A stretch of DNA of 8,517 nucleotides from Candidatus Roizmanbacteria bacterium CG_4_10_14_0_8_um_filter_39_9 (GCA_002784505.1 PFLF01000017.1:1-8517), one strand, 5' to 3'; numbered from the stretch's first letter, positions 1 to 7,125 are shown. The notes: generated by a model not told the origin, from the sequence alone. Program-made: numbers and translations.

Positions 1-1026
1 CTAGCCTCGATGTCCGTTTCTATTATTAGTACAATAAGTGTAATTGAGTATCTGACCCAGTACAAAACACAGCTAGTTGCAATTCTTTTTTTTGTTTTAT
101 TCATCAACAGCATAAACACTCGTAGCCGCACAAAACAATTTATATATTTAATGATTGTTACGATGGTCGTGAATTTGTTCATTCAAATTGCACTCTACTA
201 TTTTCCAAATAATTTTATTCGGTTATTGGTCAACGATAAATATTATGAGGTTTTGAGACTAAATGCAGCAAGATCCAGATACTTTATTGATATGTACGAA
301 AGTGCCCTTATACCCTTGTTGTTTATTAATATAACGTTGATCCACACACAGGAAAGGATCATTAGATGGTTAATTATATTGTTAATTTCAGCCTCAGCAT
401 TATTGTCCAGCTTCAGAACTCATTTGCTAATGCTCATAATATCATCGATGTCTTTACTACTTTTTATAAAAAAAAGCGTGTTTAGTTATAGAAATATCGC
501 ATTGGTATTTCTATTTTTTGCATTGATTATTTATATTCCACGTTTCCAACAAAATAATACCAGTTCTTTTACAAGGCTGGTTGACCCTTCTGAAAGTGAT
601 TATTCAACAGTTTTTTCGCGCATTTATTATTGGAAAGAGTCTTATAAAATATTTTCTGCCTACCCTGTGTTTGGTATTGGTTTGTCAAATTACTATGATT
701 TACTTCAGGGAAAAAAAACGATTGTTTTTTCTCTATCAGACCCTCAAAATAGGCTTGATAAAATAACACAAACTCATCCGCATAACATTGTGTTAGCTAC
801 ACTGGCAGAAACTGGTTTGGTTGGTTTTATCGCGCTTATGTTGCTTCTTGGCTATTTTATTAAAGAGGATGCCTCTGTATTCCTAAGTAAAAACGTTAAT
901 CTTAAGCTCGTTTCCATTTCATTTTGGTCATTATTTTTTTTTGCTCTTCTTAATCCTCCTACGATAATACAATATCAGGTTTTGTTTTGGACCTTAAGAG
1001 GATTGCTTTATAATAAAAACCTATGA
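1..1026 (+). CDS. O-antigen ligase/polymerase-like membrane protein (Wzy/WaaL family), 5' end cut by window
   Basis: Polytopic membrane protein that probably polymerises or ligates lipid-linked glycan repeat units on the outer face of the cytoplasmic membrane. The frame is open from base 1. An ATG lies at 10, but it has no ribosome binding site, and about 340 residues is short for a family usually over 400, so the true N-terminus is probably outside the window. Numbering from that ATG, hydrophobic segments lie near residues 22-36, 44-65, 100-150, 165-175, 255-285 and 300-320. The region around 205-285 is typical of O-antigen ligases (PF04932). It has a YWKES..F..YP.FGIGLSNY stretch, a large outer loop, then THPHN followed by LAETGLVGF. 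The HPHN histidines fit those needed in WaaL-type ligases. The stop overlaps the next start as ATGA, which implies translational coupling. Polymerase (Wzy) and ligase (WaaL) cannot be told apart from sequence alone. Confidence 0.8.
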   Translation, partial: LASMSVSIISTISVIEYLTQYKTQLVAILFFVLFINSINTRSRTKQFIYLMIVTMVVNLFIQIALYYFPNNFIRLLVNDKYYEVLRLNAARSRYFIDMYESALIPLLFINITLIHTQERIIRWLIILLISASALLSSFRTHLLMLIISSMSLLLFIKKSVFSYRNIALVFLFFALIIYIPRFQQNNTSSFTRLVDPSESDYSTVFSRIYYWKESYKIFSAYPVFGIGLSNYYDLLQGKKTIVFSLSDPQNRLDKITQTHPHNIVLATLAETGLVGFIALMLLLGYFIKEDASVFLSKNVNLKLVSISFWSLFFFALLNPPTIIQYQVLFWTLRGLLYNKNL

Positions 1027-2090
1027 AAAAAATTGTTTTTATAACGGGTTCATTAGGGCTTATTGGCTATGAGGCCGCCCTGCTATTTTTAAAGAAGGGA
1101 TGTGGGGTGGTTGGTATTGATAATAACTTACGATCAAGACTCTTTAACATTAAAACACAATATGATGAAAAGCTTCAATATATATTACAAACTTACCCTC
1201 ATCAATATGTCCACGCTGCTGTTGATATAAGAAATGTGCTAGAAATGAAAAAAATAATGGTCGGTTATAGTAAATCAATCTGCACCATTATTCATACGGC
1301 TGCACAAACATCTCATGATTGGGCAAAAAAAGATCCCCTTCTCGATTTTTCAATAAATGCCCAAGCGACTCTTCAACTTTTGGAGCTATACAGAACATAT
1401 TGCCCGAACGCTGTTTTTATTTTTACCTCAACTAATAAGGTCTATGGAGATTTGGTCAACTCTTTACCTTTTAAATCAACTGCTAAAAGATTCGATCTAA
1501 AAAAAGATCATCAATACTACCTAGGAATCCCTGAATCATTTTCTATCGATCAATCAACACATAGTTTGTTTGGATCTTCAAAGGTTGCGGCAGATATTCT
1601 TGTACAAGAATATGGAAAATATTTTTATCTTAATACTGGAGTATTTCGTCTCGGAGTAATCACAGGTGAACATCAAAGCGGAGCATTAGAACAAGGTTTT
1701 TTAACTTATCTTATTCATGATATTGTGATAAATAACAAGTGCACTATCATTGGATATGAGGGAAAACAGGTGCGAGATATATTGCACGCGAAAGATGTGG
1801 CGCAAGCATTTTATTTATTTATGAAAAATCCAATTAGAGGCGAAGTATACAATCTAGGAGGCGGAAGAAATAATGCATGGTCGATTCTAGAAATACTCGA
1901 CTATTTGAAACATAAATTACATGTCAAAATGTTAATAAAAAAATTGTCTCGGGCAAGAACAGGAGATCATAAGTGGTGGATCTCTGACTATTCCAAATTT
2001 CAAAAACAATACCCCCAGTGGAAACCAACATCGTCTATCAAAAATATAATCGACTCAATAATTACCCATGATCAATCAAGGCAAATATAA
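1023..2090 (+). CDS. NAD-dependent nucleotide-sugar epimerase/dehydratase (extended SDR)
   Basis: Cytoplasmic extended short-chain dehydrogenase that most likely epimerises or dehydrates a nucleotide-linked sugar for the adjoining polysaccharide pathway. The Rossmann signature TGSLGLIG (GxxGxxG, G9/G12/G15) is at the N-terminus. D33 follows the second strand, as in NAD-preferring enzymes, and VDIRN and HTAAQTSHDWA follow. The STNKVYGD block (S136/T137) supplies the catalytic hydroxyl. The YxxxK site reads F183-G-S-S-K187, so phenylalanine replaces the usual catalytic tyrosine. From memory, the HSLFG.SKVAAD..VQEYG pattern with Phe belongs to a polysaccharide-cluster subgroup often labelled CDP-paratose 2-epimerase-like. 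I do not assign that substrate. At 355 aa it has the usual length for extended SDRs. The ATG overlaps the upstream stop by 4 nt and the 3' end overlaps the glycosyltransferase gene by 23 nt. The nearest purine-rich site (AGAGGA) is about 20 nt upstream, so translation probably depends on reinitiation. Confidence 0.88.
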   Translation: MKKIVFITGSLGLIGYEAALLFLKKGCGVVGIDNNLRSRLFNIKTQYDEKLQYILQTYPHQYVHAAVDIRNVLEMKKIMVGYSKSICTIIHTAAQTSHDWAKKDPLLDFSINAQATLQLLELYRTYCPNAVFIFTSTNKVYGDLVNSLPFKSTAKRFDLKKDHQYYLGIPESFSIDQSTHSLFGSSKVAADILVQEYGKYFYLNTGVFRLGVITGEHQSGALEQGFLTYLIHDIVINNKCTIIGYEGKQVRDILHAKDVAQAFYLFMKNPIRGEVYNLGGGRNNAWSILEILDYLKHKLHVKMLIKKLSRARTGDHKWWISDYSKFQKQYPQWKPTSSIKNIIDSIITHDQSRQI

Positions 2091-2853
2091 AATACTCGAA
2101 AACATGGTCAGTGCATGCGATTATGAGTATATATTGTCTAAAATTCAGAAGGCGATAACTTACAAACGGGCACTTTTGATTTCTCCTATCGCATCACAAA
2201 CGCTTGTAATTGCACAAGGGGACAAAAAGGTAAAAAAAGCATTAGCAACTTTTGACTATTTAGTCCCCGACAGTTTTTGGGTTATGAAATCACTTAATTG
2301 GCTTCATGAAACCAATCTAAAAGAACGAGTATACGGACCAGATCTTATGTTAAAAACATGCGCCTTTGCTCAAAAAAACAGTATCTATGTTTTTCTATAT
2401 GGCACGAATGCTCAAACGCTTGTTTTGCTGAAAAAAAAATTAATACGTTTATTTCCCCGCCTTAAAATTGCTGGAACTGAACCATCACAATATAAAATGC
2501 TAAATAAAAATGATCTATATCGATTAGGCCAAAAAATTAATTATTCAAAACCAAATATACTTTTTGTTGCGCTTGGTAGCCCATTACAAGAAGTGGTTTC
2601 ATCCCAGCTCAAACCATTATTAGACCCATTGGTTATTATCCCTGTTGGCGCGGCTTTCGATTTTATATCTGGAGTAAAAAAACAGGCTCCGAGGTGGATG
2701 CAAAAAATTGGTCTTGAATGGTTATTTAGATTATTGTCCGAACCGAAAAGATTATGGAAAAGATATGTGTATTATGGAACATACTATGCTCTTACCTTGG
2801 CGGATCAATTATTCATAGCGCGCACCAATAAGCCCCTCAATAATGCCTCTTAA
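2068..2853 (+). CDS. WecG/TagA/CpsF family glycosyltransferase (GT26)
   Basis: Membrane-associated GT26 enzyme. Known relatives transfer ManNAc, ManNAcA or glucose from UDP-sugar to an undecaprenyl-diphosphate-linked sugar early in enterobacterial common antigen, teichoic acid or capsule synthesis; the sugar used here is unknown. Visible family blocks, in order: SPIASQTLV near residue 33, YLVPDSFWVMKS with the probable catalytic D68, ERVYGPDL, a FLYGTNAQT turn, ILFVALGSPLQE, VIIPVGAAFDFISG, then QAPRWMQKIGLEWLFRLLSEPKRLWKRY. The last block is a C-terminal appendage that in TagA helps form the active site at the membrane. The usual ADG around the aspartate reads PDS here. At 261 aa it is full length. 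The start at 2068 lies inside the epimerase gene. It keeps the expected first strand (KYKILENMVS), which a start at the ATG at 2104 would remove. No Shine-Dalgarno site is visible. The 3' end overlaps the opposing GH10 gene by 45 nt. Confidence 0.9.
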   Translation: MINQGKYKILENMVSACDYEYILSKIQKAITYKRALLISPIASQTLVIAQGDKKVKKALATFDYLVPDSFWVMKSLNWLHETNLKERVYGPDLMLKTCAFAQKNSIYVFLYGTNAQTLVLLKKKLIRLFPRLKIAGTEPSQYKMLNKNDLYRLGQKINYSKPNILFVALGSPLQEVVSSQLKPLLDPLVIIPVGAAFDFISGVKKQAPRWMQKIGLEWLFRLLSEPKRLWKRYVYYGTYYALTLADQLFIARTNKPLNNAS

Positions 2854-5706
2854 AAACCAATAATATGCCTTCTTTTTGTTGAAATTATCATCAAAAAGAA
2901 GAGGGTCAGCATTTGGCTGATTTCTAAACGCTTCCCAGACTGACCCATTGTCATTAATTCCCCACAAGTTTACTTTTTTTACATTTCCCGCCTGTACAAT
3001 TCCTCTTCCAATTGTCATATAGATTTCTGCTTGCTTGTGCATTCTTTCTTTCTGTGAGCCACTTACGTTTGACATGTTTACATCAAGCTCGGTAACAAAT
3101 ATGGGAACTGGATATTGTGATAATGCTTTAATCAATTCTTGTTCTGATGGGGGTTTTGATCCATCAATGTGCATTTCAACACCAACATAATCGATAAGTC
3201 CTTTTTCTGCAAGTATTTTTGAAAGTTTTAATGTTCTTTCAAACATTATTCCACTTTCGGTATGGTTATGACTATTGTTTAATATCAGTTTCGCCTTTGG
3301 ATTCGCTTCTCGCGCTGCCTCAAACGCCAATTGAATATAATCCTCACTAATGGTTTTATGAAAAATGTCGTTGGTTATATATGGTGGGGCATATGGTTCG
3401 TTTACAACAACCCAGTTTGTTATTTCTGGATGTTTCTTCATAAGGGTTTTAATGTGTGTTTGCATGATCTCTGTTAGTTCTTCTTTTGAAAAATTTCCTT
3501 CTGTTATCCATTTTGGAACATCTTCTTGCCAGATAAGGGGCATTGCCATAGTTTCTATTTTGTTTTGTTTTGCGATTTCACCATAATATTTTAGAGACGT
3601 ATCATCAAACTTCCCCCTTTCCGGTTGACTATAGCTCATACCAACCCAAATAGTTCCCATATTAAAATTCTCTTTTATTGCTTTAAGTACTGCGGGGTTG
3701 TTTTCTGCAAAATATGCACCCATATCGAGTCCTGCTTTTTGACCGGCATCGTCTAATAATAAGCTATTCCACACCCACTCCCCCCCCGTCCCTTGTGTTC
3801 CAATTGCTCTTGGCACCCCGGTTGTCTGATCGATCGCTACCATAAATGGATCTCCGTTCACATCTTTCATGCTCTGATATACCATCTTCACCTGTTCAGG
3901 TTTTATGCCCATTGCAGAAAGATATTCGGCGTCATTTGATAGTGCTTGTGCCATCTGTTCGCTCATCTGAGGTACTCCACTTATGCCATCAAGCCCTAGG
4001 ATAAATATTTCAGTTTTTTTATCTCCAACCCACTGCGCGGCTGCAACTTCTTCGCCTTTTTCTGTCAGGAAATGAATTCTTCCGTCAGCGCCCATTTTCA
4101 AACTTTTTATGACAGTCATAAGTTCTTTTCTTGCGGCTTCGTTTTCTTTTCCTGGGAATAGATTGTTGACCCACTCAGCAGGAGTTAAAAAAAGCGGTTT
4201 AAGTTCTGTAGCAAGTTTATAGTTTCCGTCTGTTGCGCCAATCATAAGTACTCCATTTTTTTCACACACTACTCCGTATCCGTAGTTTCCCGGTTGTAGG
4301 GTGATCCCGAATTCAGGTTCCCCGTTTTTTCCTGTTCGAACATACGTAAAAGGGGCTACTTCTGCGATGGGTTGATTTTTCCACATTCCCTCCCGCAGTG
4401 CTGTTGAACCCTTTGCTGGTTGTCCCAGCCCAAAAAGCTGATCAACTACTGCAGCAGTGGCTGCAAGCACCTGTAAGTTGTCTTGCCTCAAAAACTGTTC
4501 AACGGGGATCTCATTTGTTCCAACGATTGCACACTTAGTTGTTTGATTAAGCTCATTAAAACCAGGATATGTTTGTGTAACCCCATTCACTATTGCAACA
4601 TAATCATTTGCAGGTATTGCCCCATTCACATTTGCATATACTAGGCCTTCAATGGGAGATTGTCTTGTGGTCGATGCTTCAGTTGCTGTTGGCATAGCAA
4701 CAGGAGGAACCCCTTCCGTTGGTGGATTCCCCGACCCAACTGTTGGCTCTCCGTTTGCTGGCGGCTCCTGTGCACTTACCGTAGGAGGAGGCTCTGCAGG
4801 ATCATTGATGGCAAGAGCTACACTATTATTTCCTGGTTTTTTGCTGCTTGTTATCGCATCAATCCAATTTCCAATTGTATTTAACGATGCTATTTTTTTC
4901 CATGCTTCCTCAACAGACATGATCTCTGTTCGGGTTTCTTCTGTTGTATTATCCTCCCAAACCGCTGTAACAGTTCTCCCATCCCTTGAAATGACATAAT
5001 CGTTTGTGATGAAGAACATGTAGCGGACGACGTCCCCTAGTTTTACGGACCCGGGGTTGCGCTTTTCTTGTGCTGCCATGCGAGCCAAACCTTTGAGCGC
5101 GATTTCGCTCATTCCACCCTTTATTTTCCTTGGGTCGTGTCCGCTTAATCGTGCTGCCTCGGCTACAACTCCTGAGGGAGTGTTGGTAAATGAAGGGTCA
5201 ATTTTATCTTCATATGCTTTTACCTGGCCGACAAAAAAATCTATTGTTTTTGAGGTTGCAGCGGGCCCCATGTTGTCCAGACCGAGCTTTAATTGGGCAG
5301 CAAATGCCGGATTGAGCGCACCAACCGTGAGATCTATAGCCGTATTGCGACCTGCTACTAACATTGGCCCATCTATGCCAATATGGGGCATGTCTACATG
5401 AATATCTGGCGGAACAAATGATATGTGATCTGTTCCATTTACTTCGCCGTGTTGACCAAGTTGTGAAAGCGGACCAAAACCGGTGTTGAAAGCCAATATA
5501 AGCCCAGGCATTCCATATCTTTGCATATACTCACCAAACGTTATCTGTGTTGGCTTCCCTTTTACCTTTTCCCAATGTGGATGAAGTCCAACATCAAGTT
5601 GTGGGTGTCTTGGATGAAGGCGACCGGGCCCAAATGAAGCAGGAAGGCGTGACATTCCTATTCCACCATGTTGTGCTGAGCGCTTCTGCCTTTCTCCTGA
5701 TGACAT
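2809..5706 (-). CDS. Large protein with C-terminal GH10 (endo-1,4-beta-xylanase-like) glycoside hydrolase domain
   Basis: Multidomain protein of about 965 aa. Residues 650-965 form a GH10 (beta/alpha)8 barrel: LIWQEDVPKW (W726), NWVVVNEPY with the likely acid/base E770, VEMH (H846), FVTELDV with the likely nucleophile E873, LWGINDNGSVW (W915), then PLLFD..F..KKAYY. The two glutamates are 103 residues apart, as expected for a retaining GH10 enzyme on xylan-like beta-1,4 glycans. The canonical WH of GHxLVWH reads WQ. Residues 1-300 (basic, His/Pro-rich first 50, then mixed) and about 350-650 match no family I recognise. A Pro/Thr/Glu-rich linker (302-350) joins them. No signal peptide, lipobox or transmembrane segment is visible, so location is uncertain. 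An in-frame TTG at 5715 would extend the protein by three residues, but it overlaps a perfect TATAAT. I therefore prefer the ATG at 5706, which would be read from a leaderless mRNA. Its 3' end overlaps the glycosyltransferase gene tail-to-tail. Its 5' part looks richer in G+C than its neighbours. Confidence 0.88.
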   Translation of the reverse strand: MSSGERQKRSAQHGGIGMSRLPASFGPGRLHPRHPQLDVGLHPHWEKVKGKPTQITFGEYMQRYGMPGLILAFNTGFGPLSQLGQHGEVNGTDHISFVPPDIHVDMPHIGIDGPMLVAGRNTAIDLTVGALNPAFAAQLKLGLDNMGPAATSKTIDFFVGQVKAYEDKIDPSFTNTPSGVVAEAARLSGHDPRKIKGGMSEIALKGLARMAAQEKRNPGSVKLGDVVRYMFFITNDYVISRDGRTVTAVWEDNTTEETRTEIMSVEEAWKKIASLNTIGNWIDAITSSKKPGNNSVALAINDPAEPPPTVSAQEPPANGEPTVGSGNPPTEGVPPVAMPTATEASTTRQSPIEGLVYANVNGAIPANDYVAIVNGVTQTYPGFNELNQTTKCAIVGTNEIPVEQFLRQDNLQVLAATAAVVDQLFGLGQPAKGSTALREGMWKNQPIAEVAPFTYVRTGKNGEPEFGITLQPGNYGYGVVCEKNGVLMIGATDGNYKLATELKPLFLTPAEWVNNLFPGKENEAARKELMTVIKSLKMGADGRIHFLTEKGEEVAAAQWVGDKKTEIFILGLDGISGVPQMSEQMAQALSNDAEYLSAMGIKPEQVKMVYQSMKDVNGDPFMVAIDQTTGVPRAIGTQGTGGEWVWNSLLLDDAGQKAGLDMGAYFAENNPAVLKAIKENFNMGTIWVGMSYSQPERGKFDDTSLKYYGEIAKQNKIETMAMPLIWQEDVPKWITEGNFSKEELTEIMQTHIKTLMKKHPEITNWVVVNEPYAPPYITNDIFHKTISEDYIQLAFEAAREANPKAKLILNNSHNHTESGIMFERTLKLSKILAEKGLIDYVGVEMHIDGSKPPSEQELIKALSQYPVPIFVTELDVNMSNVSGSQKERMHKQAEIYMTIGRGIVQAGNVKKVNLWGINDNGSVWEAFRNQPNADPLLFDDNFNKKKAYYWFLRGIIEGLIGARYE

Positions 5707-5714
5707 ATTTTTCA

Positions 5715-5743
5715 ATTATACCCTATAATAATCTCAATTTCAA
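5715..5743 (-). promoter_or_regulatory. Sigma-70-type promoter of the GH10 gene
   Basis: On the - strand, TTGAAA (5743-5738) is followed by a 17-bp spacer and a perfect TATAAT (5720-5715). The expected start point, 7-8 nt beyond the -10 box, falls at or just before the ATG at 5706, which predicts a leaderless transcript. The first four bases of the -35 box (TTGA) are the last bases of repeat A. Confidence 0.7.
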
Positions 5744-5787
5744 CCGTATCCTATAGTAATACATATCCAATACACATCAATTAGCCT
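5740..5787. repeat. Direct repeat copy A (internally deleted)
   Basis: Shortened copy of the 118-bp repeat seen at 7008-7125 and 8311-8428. It keeps the outer TCAACCGTAT and the CCTATAGTAATACATATCC..CATCAATT part, with one A/G difference near 5783. Against copy B it lacks 45 bp (B 7018-7062) and about 17 bp at the ATPase-facing end. It fills most of the gap between the GH10 promoter and the ATPase 1 stop codon (TGA at 5789-5787). It also keeps a second promoter-like pair on the - strand, TTGATG (5780-5775), 16 bp, TACTAT (5758-5753), reading toward the GH10 gene. Confidence 0.88.
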
Positions 5788-6923
5788 CATTTTAATCCTT
5801 CAATAACTTTTGCATAGTTGTCTTTATGAATGGTATAAAATGAATGGGACAAGGGGAATGCTTTTTTTGGATGCGCTTCTTGATATTTTATTTCAAAGCA
5901 AGTATATTCTTTTTGATAATCCTCAAGTACCATATCCACTTCTCTTCCACCGTATTCCCGATAAAAATAAGGAGTATATAACAAACCCTTGTTTCTTCTT
6001 TTTTTCTCAATTTCTGCAATGATAAAATTTTCAAACACTCCACCTTTGTCAGGTCGAAGATCAAGTGGTCGAAAATCCCGCACCAAAGCATTTCGTATAC
6101 CAAGGTCGAAAAAGAAGTATTTTTTATTTTCCGAGACGGCTTTGCGCATATTTGTCTTAAATGAAGGAAGAGGAAGAAGAATATAGTTTTTTACAAATAC
6201 TTCAATATAATTTGAAACAGTCGTTACGTTCGCCTGTAGACTCCCTGCAATCTCGCGAAGTGATACCTCTTGCCCTATTTGAAGGGCTATTTTAATGAGA
6301 ATGTCTTTTGCTAATTTTGCATTTTTTAAATCATAAAGCGCAATCACATCTTTCAAAACAAACGTGTCGAGGAGTTTCTCCAGGCGCATTATTTTTTTGT
6401 TCTCTGCTTGAGTGGTATAAATCTCCGGGTAAAAACCATATCGGATACCTTCCGAAAGCACACGCCTTTCAAAAAGTGTTTCTTCATAAGAAGCCTGTTT
6501 TGTGTTTTTATGCAGTTCATCAAGTGAAAAAGGTAGGCAGTAGACTTCTGCATATCTCCCGGCTAGACTATCAAACTCTTTTGTTTTTTGACGTAGTTCG
6601 CTGCTTCCCGTTGCGATAATATGCACGGGAAAGTGATCAATGAGAGCCTTAATGGCTACGGTTGACTCAGGATAATTTTGTACTTCATCAATAAGAATGA
6701 TTTTGTGTTCACGGGTTATTTTTTCAAGCAGTTCCTTGCGGGGAACAAACTTCTCTTGATCTGACAGAAGATCAAAATCAAACACGGGGACTTTGAGTTT
6801 TTTTGACAGTTTAGTAAGAAGTGTTGTTTTCCCCGATCGTCGTGGTCCCCAGATAAATAAAACCCCCTCTGGTTTATTTACAAGATACTTTGCGATCGGT
6901 ATCTCGACTGAACGAATATACAT
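5787..6923 (-). CDS. AAA_14/DUF4143 ATPase (ATPase 1)
   Basis: Cytoplasmic P-loop ATPase of the AAA_14 plus DUF4143 family, whose cellular role is poorly known. Walker A is GPRRSGKTT (K32), Walker B IILIDEVQ, sensor-1 HIIATGSSEL, and an arginine-finger-like LAGRY follows. A winged-helix segment (EVSLREIAGSLQANVTTVSNY) lies near residues 218-245. The C-terminal DUF4143 region resembles a PD-(D/E)XK nuclease fold: D330 in REVDMVLE, then E344 and K346 in FEIK, so the nuclease-type residues look intact. At 378 aa it has the usual family length. The ATG at 6923 has no Shine-Dalgarno site; TATAGT sits 6 nt before it and a stronger promoter lies about 60 nt upstream. It is clearly homologous to ATPase 2 but strongly diverged. 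Repeats A and B flank it. DNA binding or cleavage is inferred from fold only. Confidence 0.88.
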   Translation of the reverse strand: MYIRSVEIPIAKYLVNKPEGVLFIWGPRRSGKTTLLTKLSKKLKVPVFDFDLLSDQEKFVPRKELLEKITREHKIILIDEVQNYPESTVAIKALIDHFPVHIIATGSSELRQKTKEFDSLAGRYAEVYCLPFSLDELHKNTKQASYEETLFERRVLSEGIRYGFYPEIYTTQAENKKIMRLEKLLDTFVLKDVIALYDLKNAKLAKDILIKIALQIGQEVSLREIAGSLQANVTTVSNYIEVFVKNYILLPLPSFKTNMRKAVSENKKYFFFDLGIRNALVRDFRPLDLRPDKGGVFENFIIAEIEKKRRNKGLLYTPYFYREYGGREVDMVLEDYQKEYTCFEIKYQEAHPKKAFPLSHSFYTIHKDNYAKVIEGLK

Positions 6924-6929
6924 ATTTTA

Positions 6930-6935
6930 ACTATA
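6930..6935 (-). promoter_or_regulatory. Possible proximal -10 box of ATPase 1
   Basis: TATAGT on the - strand ends 6 nt before the ATG at 6923. This spacing would give a leaderless start, as for the two neighbouring - strand genes. No convincing -35 hexamer stands 16-18 bp upstream, so this is weaker than the promoter at 6983-7011. Confidence 0.3.
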
Positions 6936-6958
6936 AAACGTATAATGGCTCCATACAG

Positions 6959-6970
6959 ATTAATATTAAT
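6959..6970. promoter_or_regulatory. Perfect 12-bp AT palindrome in the ATPase 1 leader
   Basis: ATTAATATTAAT reads the same on both strands. It lies just downstream of the expected transcript start (about 6976) of ATPase 1, where a repressor site could act. AT-only palindromes are common by chance in such DNA, so an operator role is only a possibility. Confidence 0.25.
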
Positions 6971-6982
6971 TTGTATAGTGAA

Positions 6983-7011
6983 ATTATATGATATCTTCGC
7001 TTAAATATCAA
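6983..7011 (-). promoter_or_regulatory. Sigma-70-type promoter upstream of ATPase 1
   Basis: On the - strand, TTGATA (7011-7006) is followed by exactly 17 bp and a perfect TATAAT (6988-6983). TTGA is the terminal tetranucleotide of repeat B. The expected start near 6976 would leave a leader of about 53 nt without a clear Shine-Dalgarno site before the ATG at 6923. Confidence 0.6.
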
Positions 7012-7125
7012 CCGTATTCCCCCTTCGCACATGGATCGTTGCAATGCGCTTCTCGGGACATCCCTATAGTAATACATATCCAATACACATCAATTGGCCT
7101 TGGTTCGCGCCTATTTCTCATTAAT
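7008..7125. repeat. Direct repeat copy B, 118 bp
   Basis: Matches copy C (8311-8428) at 113 of 118 positions with no gaps. The differences are a block of four at 7050-7053 and one at 7062. On the - strand the repeat opens with the last four codons and stop of ATPase 2 (INEK, TAG at 7113-7111). It then carries a promoter-like pair, TTGATG (7093-7088), 16 bp, TACTAT (7071-7066), and ends in CGGTTGA, which starts the -35 box of ATPase 1. It contains no transposase frame and no inverted ends that I can see. Confidence 0.95.

Noticed and set aside
10..12. True start codon of the ligase-like gene
   Set aside because: The frame is open to the window edge, no ribosome site precedes the ATG, and the protein would be short for its family, so a start outside the window is more likely.
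4652..5401. Long + strand open frames opposite the GH10 gene (4652-4999, 5057-5401)
   Set aside because: They are antisense shadows of the Pro-rich linker and N-terminal region, with low-complexity Gly/Val/Ser-rich or Ala/Ser/Pro-rich translations and no family features.
7008..7125. Integron attC site
   Set aside because: The cassette-like layout and length fit, but the ends do not match RYYYAAC/GTTRRRY (GTTGAAA and GTTGATA fail at the last base), large paired arms are missing, and there is no integrase gene in the window.
7008..7125. MITE or IS remnant with terminal inverted repeats
   Set aside because: The two ends (TCAACCGTAT and ATTAATGAGA read inward) are not inverted copies, and no target-site duplication is visible around any of the three copies.
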